DNA of 64,000 nt, from contig DWYA01000077.1 in NCBI GenBank assembly GCA_019118905.1, positions 7,074 to 71,073 on the forward strand, in the 5' to 3' direction. The notes below the pieces were generated by a model, which was given only the letters and a program-made list of their open reading frames with translations, was not told the origin of the DNA and searched no databases. Both the position numbers and the translations under genes were made by a program. This DNA comes from Ruthenibacterium avium (GTDB lineage Bacteria > Bacillota > Clostridia > Oscillospirales > Ruminococcaceae). Shown here piece after piece: positions 8,026 through 15,559 of this stretch (position 1 is its first letter; every line of letters starts with the position of its first letter).

Positions 8026-8671
8026 GGTGAACCTCCTCGTCGCTTGTGCACGCTGTCATATATTTTTGCGTTGGCAAAAGTTTTTTTGAGCTTGTCGTGC
8101 AAAAAATCTGTGTTATTTTTATGTTCTGCTGAGGAATTAACAACATCTTTATATTTTGGATGTTGATTTCATTATAAGTGTAAAAAAGGTTGAATACAAG
8201 GACAAAAAAGCTTAAATGGAGCAATGTTTCGTCTTTTTTCGTTTATAAGGCCTGTTTTTTCCAGCTTGTACGAAGAAGCGCTTGGTTTTTTAGCAAATAG
8301 AACCAAAAAAGAATCTCATTTCAGGAGGTTAAAAGTTATCAAACAGTCATAAAATTTGTCAAATATTGCTTTAATGGAAAAATATAGCTATATAGCAAAA
8401 ATATTGTGAGCAATATTTATTAAATTATAAATCCGGTTAATTAACGAAAGACGAAGAGATAAAGTAATTTTTGTAAAATAACTTGCATAATGTACACATA
8501 ATAGCTTAGATGTTTGATATAATTTTGGATGAAAAAAGGATATAAAGTGAAAATAACCAGAAAAAAACACATTGTTTTGTGCATTTATCTATAAAAAGAC
8601 GCAAATTCGGTTCTTTTTTGAAGAAAATGACCATCAAAACAATATTTATAAATTTAAAAGCAACAAATCTC

Positions 8672-8699
8672 TTGCATTAAATTTCAAAAAAGCTATACT
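8672..8699 (+). promoter_or_regulatory. promoter of the LNB/GNB importer operon
   Basis: TTGCAT (8672-8677), 16-bp spacer, TATACT (8694-8699); expected start about 8706. It lies about 100 bp before the binding-protein gene. Confidence 0.7.
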
Positions 8700-8710
8700 G
8701 GAAGCATAGG

Positions 8711-8759
8711 GCAGACAACCGGCAAACGTGTGGAGCAATTCGGAAGCCGGGACGTCTGC
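8711..8759 (+). other. leader stem-loop in the importer mRNA
   Basis: GCAGAC (8711-8716) pairs with GTCTGC (8754-8759) and CCGGC (8719-8723) with GCCGG (8746-8750), split by a small AA/GAC internal loop, with a 22-nt loop. It begins only about 5 nt after the predicted transcription start. Confidence 0.6.
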
Positions 8760-8798
8760 ACGGGTTATTTCATTTCACAATTATAGGAGGTTTGTTTT

Positions 8799-10184
8799 AT
8801 GAAAAAGGCAATCAGTACTGTACTGGCCTTGGGCATGAGCTTGTCGATGCTGACAGCTTGCGGCGGGGCGACATCATCTTCCACCGCAGCTTCCACAGCG
8901 GCTTCCGAGAGCACGGCAGCTTCTACTTCCACTTCTGCGGCAGCAACCGGCACCGGTGACTATGCCGGCCAGACGCTGAAGGTAGCGGCTATCGAGACCG
9001 CTTACGGCGCAGAGATGTGGCAGCAAATTGCCGATGGCTTTGAGGCAAAAACGGGCGCTACCGTTGAGCTGACCACCGACAAAAACCTGGAGGACGTGAT
9101 CGATCCCCAGATGAAGGCAGGCAACTTCTACGACGTAGTTCACCTGGCAGCAGGCCGTGAGAAGGCTTTGCCGGAGACCATGCTGAAAGAGAATGCCATC
9201 GAGGAAGTAACCGACGTTCTGAGCATGAACGTTCTGGGCGAGGATATCACCGTTGGTGAGAAAATCATCCCCGGCTTCACCGGCAACCTGACCACCAACC
9301 CCTATGGCGATGACCGCGTATTCATGATGCCGATGTTCTACGGCCCCTGCGGCTTGTTCTACAACAAGGCAAACTTCACTGAAGGCGGCGGCGATCTGGA
9401 GCTGCCCACCACTTGGGACGAGTTCTTTGCTCTGGCTGACCAGACTGACATTCCCCTGTTCACCTATCCGGTAGCTGGCTACCTCGACGCTTTCACCTAT
9501 GCTTTGATTGCAGAGATTGGCGGCCAGGACTTCTTCAACAAGGCTTTGCAGTATGACGAGACTGTTTGGAGCAGCCCCGAGATGGACAAAATGTTCGAAA
9601 TCCTGGGCAAGCTGGCTGAGAACACCAACGACGCTACCACTGGCTATGCAAACAACGACAACTTCACCAAGAACCAGCAGATGATCCTCGACAACGAGGC
9701 CCTCTTCATGCCGAACGGCAACTGGGTAATCGGTGAGATGGCTGACGCTCCTCGTGCAGAAGGCTTCGAGTGGGGCTTCATGGCTCTGCCCGCAATTGAA
9801 GAGGGCGGCGACCGTTACAGCTACACCTTCTTTGAGCAGAGCTGGATTCCGGCCGGCGCAGAGAACAAAGAGCTGGCAAAAGTGTTCCTGACCTATCTGT
9901 ACAGCGATGAGGCAGCTGAAATCTTTGCAGCTTCCGGTGCAGTTCAGCCCATCACCGGCATGACCGATAAGCTCAGCGACGACAACAAAGTTTATTACAG
10001 CGTATACGACAACGGTGCAAAAGCTGCTATCGGTACCTTCGCAACCACAACTCCTGTGGAAGGCGTGAACATCAAAGAGGACGTTTGCTTCACCATGGAT
10101 AGTGTTGTAAACGGCACCAAGACTGTTGACGACTGGAAAGCAGCAGTACAGGCTTCTTGTGCAGCATTGCGTGAGGCAATGTAA
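8799..10184 (+). CDS. ABC transporter substrate-binding lipoprotein, probable LNB/GNB-specific
   Basis: Extracytoplasmic sugar receptor tethered to the membrane. It has a lipoprotein signal with lipobox LTAC and Cys21 as lipidation site, then a Ser/Thr/Ala-rich linker (about 25-50), then a family-1-like extracellular solute-binding domain to residue 461 (LKVAAIETAYGAEMWQQI onward, aromatic-rich). The AGGAGG-type site lies 7 nt before the ATG. It is first in an operon with two permeases, a small membrane protein and the GH112 phosphorylase, so I infer lacto-N-biose or galacto-N-biose as ligand. The family assignment is firm; the ligand is by context. Confidence 0.9.
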   Translation: MKKAISTVLALGMSLSMLTACGGATSSSTAASTAASESTAASTSTSAAATGTGDYAGQTLKVAAIETAYGAEMWQQIADGFEAKTGATVELTTDKNLEDVIDPQMKAGNFYDVVHLAAGREKALPETMLKENAIEEVTDVLSMNVLGEDITVGEKIIPGFTGNLTTNPYGDDRVFMMPMFYGPCGLFYNKANFTEGGGDLELPTTWDEFFALADQTDIPLFTYPVAGYLDAFTYALIAEIGGQDFFNKALQYDETVWSSPEMDKMFEILGKLAENTNDATTGYANNDNFTKNQQMILDNEALFMPNGNWVIGEMADAPRAEGFEWGFMALPAIEEGGDRYSYTFFEQSWIPAGAENKELAKVFLTYLYSDEAAEIFAASGAVQPITGMTDKLSDDNKVYYSVYDNGAKAAIGTFATTTPVEGVNIKEDVCFTMDSVVNGTKTVDDWKAAVQASCAALREAM

Positions 10185-10371
10185 AAAAGTTTCATCAGGA
10201 TGCTTGAAAGATAATCTGTGAGAAAGCATCCATCACGACAAAGGCGAACCGATTCAAACAAGGATGGCACCGTCTGGTGTCTGCCGCGTAGGAGATAAGG
10301 TAAACCAAGGCGGTGAGTGAAAGGCGATGCTTTTTGCTCACCGCTTTTTAAATCGAAATGGAGATGGTACA

Positions 10372-11265
10372 ATGCAAAAGAATAAGGCGCGTAGCCGGTT
10401 TATCGTAGCCTGCGTGGCTCCGGCAACCATTTTGGCATTTATTTTTCTTGTGGTTCCTACGTTCAACGTGTTCCGCATGTCCCTGTTTAAATGGGGCGGA
10501 TACTCCCCCAATCAAACTTTTGTGGCGTTTGATAACTTTGTAACGCTGTTCAAAGACGAAAACTTCTACCGCGCATGCCGCAACAGCATCTTGCTGATTG
10601 TGGTGGTAACGGTGATTACCATTGTGTTTGCACTGCTCTTTGCGTTTATCTTAACACGCGAAAAGCTGAAGGGACAGAACATTTTCCGCATTATTTTCTA
10701 TATTCCGAACATTCTTTCCGTCGTTGTTATCAGCGCAATTTTCAGCGCTATTTACGACGTGAACCGCGGCCTTCTGAACAACCTGCTCAGCATTTTCGGC
10801 ATTGGAACCGAAAGCCCCATTGCATGGCTGGGCGACCAAAAGATTGTTATTTACAGCTTGGTTGGCGCAATGGTTTGGCAGGCAATTGGCTACTACATGG
10901 TTATGTACATGGCTTCTATGTCCGCGATTCCCGAAAGCTTGTATGAAAGCGCTAACTTGGAAGGCGCTTCCCGTATGACCCAATTCTTCCAGATCACCTT
11001 GCCGTTAATCTGGACGAATATCCGTACCACGCTGACCTTCTTTATTATTTCTAACATCAACATGAGCTTCCTGTTTGTAAAAGCAATGACAGGCGGCGGC
11101 CCGGACGGCGCGTCCGAGGTATTCCTCAGCTACATGTATAAGCAAGCGTATACCAACTCCACTTACGGCTACGGCATGGCTGTTGGCGTTGTGGTGTTCA
11201 GCTTCTCGTTTGCACTGGCGGCCATTGTGAACCGTGTGACCAAGCGCGAGCCGCTGGAATTCTAA
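10372..11265 (+). CDS. ABC sugar transporter permease (MalF/UgpA type)
   Basis: The 297-residue integral membrane subunit has about six transmembrane helices, the first at about residues 12-33. The EAA loop that docks the ATPase (ESANLEGASRMTQFFQ, followed by ITLPLI) lies near residue 195. The ATG at 10372 has GGAG 8 nt ahead; an in-frame ATG at 10327 lacks a site and adds an unconserved extension. It follows the binding protein after 187 bp and precedes the second permease after 15 bp. No ATP-binding subunit is encoded in the window, so a shared MsmK-like ATPase encoded elsewhere is expected. Confidence 0.93.
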   Translation: MQKNKARSRFIVACVAPATILAFIFLVVPTFNVFRMSLFKWGGYSPNQTFVAFDNFVTLFKDENFYRACRNSILLIVVVTVITIVFALLFAFILTREKLKGQNIFRIIFYIPNILSVVVISAIFSAIYDVNRGLLNNLLSIFGIGTESPIAWLGDQKIVIYSLVGAMVWQAIGYYMVMYMASMSAIPESLYESANLEGASRMTQFFQITLPLIWTNIRTTLTFFIISNINMSFLFVKAMTGGGPDGASEVFLSYMYKQAYTNSTYGYGMAVGVVVFSFSFALAAIVNRVTKREPLEF

Positions 11266-11280
11266 GGAAGGACGGTGTAT

Positions 11281-12177
11281 GTGAGAATGAATCAAAAAAT
11301 CGCAGGCACGAAAACAAGTATTGTGCCGAAGGTTATCATCTATATTTTACTGATTTTACTGCTGATTTCCATTGTAGTTCCTGTGGCTTGGGTGTTTATG
11401 GCATCCATTAAGCAGAACACGGAATTTTATGGCAACCCGTTTGCACTGCCGCAGGGCGTTTACCTGCAAAACTTTGTCGATGCGTGGACAAAGGCACGCA
11501 TGGGCGATTACTTCTTCTATTCCGTTGTGATTACTGCATTGTCGCTGTTGATCCTGCTTTTGGTTGCGCTGCCGGCCTCTTATGTGCTCAGCCGCTATCG
11601 CTTCTGGGGCAGCAAGGTGTTGAATACCTGCTTCATGGCCGGTTTGTTCATCAACGTCAGCTACATTGTAGTTCCCATCTTCTTGATGTTTGTTTCCGGT
11701 GACAAAATTGCCAAGAGCATGTTCGGCACCACATTTTTCTTGAACAATCCGTTTGTGGTTGCTGTTGTGTTGGCCTCCACCACGCTTCCGTTTACCATTT
11801 ACTTACTCAGCGGCTATTTGGCCACTTTGCCGAAGGATTATGAGGAAGCAGCTTATGTGGACGGCGCAGGCTACTTCACCACGATGGTTCGCATCATCCT
11901 GCCGATGGCAAAGCCCAGCATTATCACGGTTATTTTGTTCGAGTTCTTGGCTTACTGGAACGAGTACATCATTTCCATGACCATGCTGACCGACCCCAAC
12001 GGCGTACGCACGCTGCCGGTTGGTTTGCTGAACCTCATGAAGGCACAGAACGCGAAAGCAGAGTACGGCCAGATGTACGCCGGCATGGTGATGGTAATGC
12101 TTCCCACGTTGATTTTGTACATGTGCGTACAAAAGAAACTGACACAAGGCATGACCTTGGGCGGCCTGAAGGGTTAA
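11281..12177 (+). CDS. ABC sugar transporter permease (MalG/UgpE type)
   Basis: The second permease of the heterodimeric channel, about 298 residues with six predicted transmembrane segments. The EAA motif EEAAYVDGAGYFTTM, followed by ILPMAKP, lies near residue 187. Start choice: AAGGAAGG at 11264-11271 suits GTG 11281 (9 nt); GTG 11275 is too close and ATG 11287 rather far. It is the distal transport gene of the importer operon, 15 bp before the small membrane protein. Confidence 0.92.
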   Translation: MRMNQKIAGTKTSIVPKVIIYILLILLLISIVVPVAWVFMASIKQNTEFYGNPFALPQGVYLQNFVDAWTKARMGDYFFYSVVITALSLLILLLVALPASYVLSRYRFWGSKVLNTCFMAGLFINVSYIVVPIFLMFVSGDKIAKSMFGTTFFLNNPFVVAVVLASTTLPFTIYLLSGYLATLPKDYEEAAYVDGAGYFTTMVRIILPMAKPSIITVILFEFLAYWNEYIISMTMLTDPNGVRTLPVGLLNLMKAQNAKAEYGQMYAGMVMVMLPTLILYMCVQKKLTQGMTLGGLKG

Positions 12178-12192
12178 GGAGGCGAACAAGCA

Positions 12193-12396
12193 ATGAATGA
12201 ATACACAAAGAAAAAGCTGACCGTTGCCGCAGGCGTTGTGGCGCTGCTGGTATGCATTGGGCTCGTTATTTTCGGCCATAGCTACGGCTTTTCTGGAGAA
12301 TTGTCCAAGGGCATTTCCGGCCTTGGCATCGAGCTGCTGGGTTTGGCAGGTATTTTAGTGCTGCTGTACCTCTATAACAAACCTTTTACAAAATAA
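12193..12396 (+). CDS. small two-helix membrane protein of the LNB/GNB operon
   Basis: A 67-residue protein with a short charged N-terminus (MNEYTKKK) and two hydrophobic segments at about residues 9-27 and 41-61, ending in a basic tail. An AGGAGG site lies 7-8 nt before the ATG, and the gap after the permease is only 15 bp, so it is surely translated with the importer. I do not recognise a named family. A helper or stabiliser of the permeases is possible from context only. Confidence 0.75.
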   Translation: MNEYTKKKLTVAAGVVALLVCIGLVIFGHSYGFSGELSKGISGLGIELLGLAGILVLLYLYNKPFTK

Positions 12397-12426
12397 GCTG
12401 GCGCTGAAAGGCGCTTTTCACACAAA

Positions 12427-12475
12427 ATAAACAGGCTTTGTACCTCGATGCACAATAGGTGCAAAGCCTGTTTAT
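12427..12475. other. 19-bp inverted repeat between importer genes and phosphorylase
   Basis: 12427-12445 is inverted at 12457-12475 with one G-T mismatch and an 11-nt loop. No T-tract follows, so classical termination is unlikely. It probably marks an RNA processing or stability boundary between transport and enzyme genes. Confidence 0.7.
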
Positions 12476-12521
12476 GTGTGTCAAAAACCATCTGAAATTA
12501 AAATATGAAGGAGTAACCGCA

Positions 12522-14687
12522 ATGAGCGATTTGACCAAAGGGCGCGTAACCATTCCGACCAACCTCGATGTCGTTCCCGAAACCATTGATATTTTGAAGC
12601 GCTGGGGCGCTGACGCAATCCGCGACTGCGACGGAACCGAGTTCCCCGAGGAGCTGACACAGGTAGGCGCTAAGATTTATTCTACCTATTACACCACCCG
12701 TAAGGATAATGCATGGGCAAAGGCAAACCCGGATGAGGTGCAGCAGTGCTACATCATGACCGGTTTCTATACGGCAACCGGCGGCAAGCTGGAGATTCCC
12801 CTGATGAAGGGCATTTCCGACGAGCTGATGGAAGTGAACACCCGCGACGACATCAAACGCTGGTGGGAAGTTGTCGACCGTACAACAGGTGAAGTTGTCT
12901 CCACCGACGCATGGTGCTACAACAAAGAGACCGGCTGTGTCGAAATTGCCGAGCCGAAGGAGTTCCACGATTATACCGTCAGCTTCTTGGCTTACTTGAT
13001 TTGGGACCCCGTGCATATGTACAATGCGGTGACCAATAACTGGCGGAACTTTGAGCATCAAATTACGTTCGACGTGCGTCAGCCGAAAACCCACAAGTTC
13101 ACGATGGAGCGTCTGCGCAAGTTTATTGCCGATCATCCCTATGTCAACGTGATTCGCTACACCACGTTCTTCCATCAGTTCACCCTGATGTTCGACGAGC
13201 TCAAGCGCGAAAAATATGTAGACTGGTACGGCTATTCTGCTTCCGTTTCGCCATACATTTTGGAGCAGTTTGAGAAGGAAGTCGGCTACAAATTCCGCCC
13301 CGAGTTCATCATTGACCAGGGCTACTACAACAACCAGTATCGTGTACCTTCTAAAGAGTTTAAAGACTTTATGGCCTTCCAGCGCCGTGAGGTAGCAAAG
13401 CTGGCCAAAGAGATGGTAGACATCACCCATGAGCTGGGCAAAGAGGCCATGATGTTCCTCGGCGACCACTTCATCGGCACCGAGCCGTTTATGGACGAGT
13501 TCAAAACCATCGGTTTGGATGCTGTCGTAGGCAGCGTGGGCAACGGTTCCACCCTGCGTTTGATCAGCGATATCCCCGGCGTAAAATACACCGAGGGCCG
13601 CTTCCTGCCGTACTTCTTCCCCGATACCTTCCACGAGGGCGGCGACCCTGTGAAAGAGGGCAAGGAGAACTGGGTAACTGCTCGCCGCGCAATTCTGCGT
13701 AAGCCGATTGACCGTATCGGATACGGCGGCTACCTGAAGCTGGCTTTGGAATTCCCCGAGTTTATTGATTACATCGAGAGCGTTTGCAACGAGTTCCGCG
13801 TGCTGTATGAAAACATCAAGGGCACTACACCGTATTGCGTCAAGACCGTGGCTGTTCTGAACAGCTGGGGTAAGTGCCGCAGCTGGGGCTGCCACATGGT
13901 ACACCATGCACTGTATCAAAAGCAGAATTACAGCTATGCAGGCATTATCGAAGCTCTGTCCGGCGCTCCGTTTGATGTGAAGTTCATCAGCTTTGACGAC
14001 ATCAAAGAGAATCCGTCTATTCTGGACGAGATTGATGTCATCATCAACGTGGGCGACGGCGATACTGCACACACCGGCGGTGCTGTTTGGGAGGATGCTG
14101 AAATCTCCAGCGCCATTAAAGCATTCGTACACAATGGCGGCGGCTTCATCGGCGTTGGTGAGCCGGCTGGCCACCAGTATGAGGGCCGTTACTTGCAGTT
14201 GGCCGGCGTGATGGGCGTAGAGAAAGAAACCGGCTTCACGCTCAACTACGACAAGTACAACTGGGATGAGCACAAAGATCATTTTATCCTGGCCGACACC
14301 ACGAAAGAGGTCGATTTCGGCGAGGGCAAAAAGTCGATCTATGCCCTCGAGGGCGCTCAGATTCTCGTGCAGCGCGAGAAAGAAGTACAGATGGCCGTCA
14401 ACGAGTTCGGCAAAGGCCGCAGCGTTTATATCAGCGGTTTGCCTTACAGCTTTGAAAACAGCCGTATTCTGTACCGTGCAATCCTGTGGTCCACTCACGA
14501 TGAAGAAGAGCTGCACAAGTGGTTCTCCTCCAACTTCAACGTGGAAGTACATGCCTATGTAAAGAACGGCAAATACTGCGTAGTAAACAATACTTATGAA
14601 CCCCAGCACACCACTGTGTATAAAGGCGACGGCAGCAGCTTTGAGCTGGACATGGAAGCCAACGAAATCAAGTGGTATGAGATCTAA
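12522..14687 (+). CDS. lnpA: 1,3-beta-galactosyl-N-acetylhexosamine phosphorylase (GH112)
   Basis: Phosphorolyses Gal-beta-1,3-GlcNAc (lacto-N-biose) or Gal-beta-1,3-GalNAc (galacto-N-biose) to Gal-1-phosphate and free HexNAc in the cytoplasm. The 721-residue length equals the family norm (about 720). The sequence from GRVTIPTNLDVVPETIDILKR through the TIM-barrel segments (DQGYYNNQYRVP, GDHFIGTEPF) to a C-terminal beta domain is typical of GH112. The ATG at 12522 has GGAG 10 nt upstream; the in-frame ATG at 12459 lies inside the preceding inverted repeat and lacks a site. It ends before a strong terminator. It is the keystone enzyme that identifies the function of the surrounding importer and the leftward kinase genes. 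Confidence 0.93.
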   Translation: MSDLTKGRVTIPTNLDVVPETIDILKRWGADAIRDCDGTEFPEELTQVGAKIYSTYYTTRKDNAWAKANPDEVQQCYIMTGFYTATGGKLEIPLMKGISDELMEVNTRDDIKRWWEVVDRTTGEVVSTDAWCYNKETGCVEIAEPKEFHDYTVSFLAYLIWDPVHMYNAVTNNWRNFEHQITFDVRQPKTHKFTMERLRKFIADHPYVNVIRYTTFFHQFTLMFDELKREKYVDWYGYSASVSPYILEQFEKEVGYKFRPEFIIDQGYYNNQYRVPSKEFKDFMAFQRREVAKLAKEMVDITHELGKEAMMFLGDHFIGTEPFMDEFKTIGLDAVVGSVGNGSTLRLISDIPGVKYTEGRFLPYFFPDTFHEGGDPVKEGKENWVTARRAILRKPIDRIGYGGYLKLALEFPEFIDYIESVCNEFRVLYENIKGTTPYCVKTVAVLNSWGKCRSWGCHMVHHALYQKQNYSYAGIIEALSGAPFDVKFISFDDIKENPSILDEIDVIINVGDGDTAHTGGAVWEDAEISSAIKAFVHNGGGFIGVGEPAGHQYEGRYLQLAGVMGVEKETGFTLNYDKYNWDEHKDHFILADTTKEVDFGEGKKSIYALEGAQILVQREKEVQMAVNEFGKGRSVYISGLPYSFENSRILYRAILWSTHDEEELHKWFSSNFNVEVHAYVKNGKYCVVNNTYEPQHTTVYKGDGSSFELDMEANEIKWYEI

Positions 14688-14722
14688 TAAAAGCCAATTG
14701 TTTCGGTCAAAGAACATTGGTG

Positions 14723-14759
14723 AATCCGCTCTGCATATTTTGCGCAGAGCGGATTTTTT
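14723..14759 (+). terminator. intrinsic terminator of the lnpA operon
   Basis: AATCCGCTCTGC is inverted after a short loop and followed by TTTTTT; it begins 36 bp after the lnpA stop. Confidence 0.9.
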
Positions 14760-14766
14760 ATGCCTT

Positions 14767-14821
14767 AAAACAACTTTTGGGTGTAAAATTGCTTTACAAA
14801 AACAACTTTTAGTAGTAAAAT
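14767..14821 (+). promoter_or_regulatory. promoter and duplicated candidate operator of the S24 regulator
   Basis: TTTACA (14793-14798), 17 bp, TAAAAT (14816-14821). Two 23-bp direct copies (14767-14789 and 14799-14821), 20 of 23 identical and 32 bp apart, flank and overlap the promoter. The second copy covers the -10 box and contains the small inverted repeat TTTTA-gtag-TAAAA. This layout fits autorepression. Confidence 0.65.
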
Positions 14822-14864
14822 GAAGAAAACAAACCGCTTTTGCAGAAAGCAGGACAAGGAGTGG

Positions 14865-15476
14865 ATGCCTGTGTTTGCACAGAGATTGAAAGAACTGCGC
14901 AAGCAAAACGGCCTTTCTCAGGCCAGTTTGGCGCAGCAGCTGGGAATGACTCAGCAGGCGGTCGGCAAGTGGGAGCGTGGAACGGCAACTCCAGACCCGC
15001 AAACCATTGCAAAATTGGCGGAAATTTTCAATGTGCCGAGCGATGTATTATTGGGGCTGGATGCAGGCAGTATTCGGCCTTATTCATCCGGGCAGGAATT
15101 TCTGGTACCGATTTTGGGTACTGTACGTGCCGGATATGGGTTATTTGCCGAACAGGAGGAACTGGGCCGAGAGTATGCGCGCGTCAAGGACCCAGAAAGC
15201 TACTTTTATTTAGAAGTCAAAGGGGACAGCATGGAGCCGCGTATCTGTGAAGGTGATTTAGCTTTAGTCCATCGACAAAATACGCTAAATTCCGGCGACT
15301 TAGGTGTGGTAGTATTTGGAGAAGGCGAGGGAACCTTGAAGAAATATGTCATCAAGGGCGACACGGTTGTGTTGCAGCCCTTTAACCCCGCTTACCCACC
15401 CCAGATTTTGACTGGTGAGGATTTAAACTCATTATTTATTGCCGGAAAAGTAGTGCAGACCATTCGACGCTGGTAA
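14865..15476 (+). CDS. LexA-like repressor: XRE helix-turn-helix fused to S24 autoprotease
   Basis: The 203-residue regulator is likely to cleave itself when bound to RecA filaments. Residues 5-58 form an XRE/Cro HTH (LSQASLAQQLGMTQQAVGKWE). Residues 80-203 are a peptidase S24 domain with a candidate Ala89-Gly90 cleavage site (TVRAGYGLF), nucleophile Ser122 (GDSMEP) and Lys159 (TLKK). The ATG at 14865 has AAGGAG 5-6 nt ahead; an in-frame ATG at 14820 overlaps the promoter -10 box and is rejected. Unlike true LexA it has an XRE rather than a winged HTH, as in phage CI and ImmA-independent repressors, but there are no phage genes nearby. The adjacent genes are putative DNA-repair proteins, so it is probably a dedicated damage-responsive switch. 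Confidence 0.88.
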   Translation: MPVFAQRLKELRKQNGLSQASLAQQLGMTQQAVGKWERGTATPDPQTIAKLAEIFNVPSDVLLGLDAGSIRPYSSGQEFLVPILGTVRAGYGLFAEQEELGREYARVKDPESYFYLEVKGDSMEPRICEGDLALVHRQNTLNSGDLGVVVFGEGEGTLKKYVIKGDTVVLQPFNPAYPPQILTGEDLNSLFIAGKVVQTIRRW

Positions 15477-15477
15477 A

Positions 15478-15515
15478 AATAACTATTAGTATAAATTATT
15501 ATACTAATAGTTATT
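15478..15515. promoter_or_regulatory. 17-bp AT-rich palindrome, candidate operator for the repair pair
   Basis: 15478-15494 is perfectly inverted at 15499-15515 around a 4-bp centre. The half-site AACTATTAGTATAA shares the TTAGTA core with the repeat over the regulator's own -10 box. It lies directly after the regulator stop and 45 bp before the radical SAM gene. A terminator role is possible but the stem has only A and T near its ends and no clear T-run. Confidence 0.6.
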
Positions 15516-15559
15516 ACACAAGACGGCGAAACGGCAATCACGAAACGGGGGACGGGATC

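Larger units (their letters stand above)
8026..8798. promoter_or_regulatory. 773-bp gene-free divergent regulatory region
   Basis: AT-rich DNA between the leftward araC gene and the rightward importer operon; no credible ORF. It holds the importer promoter (8672-8699), a leader hairpin (8711-8759), and at 8577-8593 a TTGTGCA..TATA motif that resembles the minus strand ahead of galE, a possible shared AraC operator. Confidence 0.6.

Noticed and set aside
8388..8570. Small minus-strand ORF in the gap before the importer
   Set aside because: AT-rich DNA, no ribosome site, Phe/Tyr/Ile-rich translation typical of noncoding AT-rich sequence.
12498..15002. 834-codon minus-strand ORF opposite lnpA
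   Set aside because: Long only because of codon bias in the real GH112 gene on the other strand; the translation lacks recognisable domains.
14865..15476. Prophage CI repressor and therefore a prophage remnant
   Set aside because: The XRE-S24 layout allows it, but no integrase, structural or replication gene is near; the neighbours are repair-type genes.
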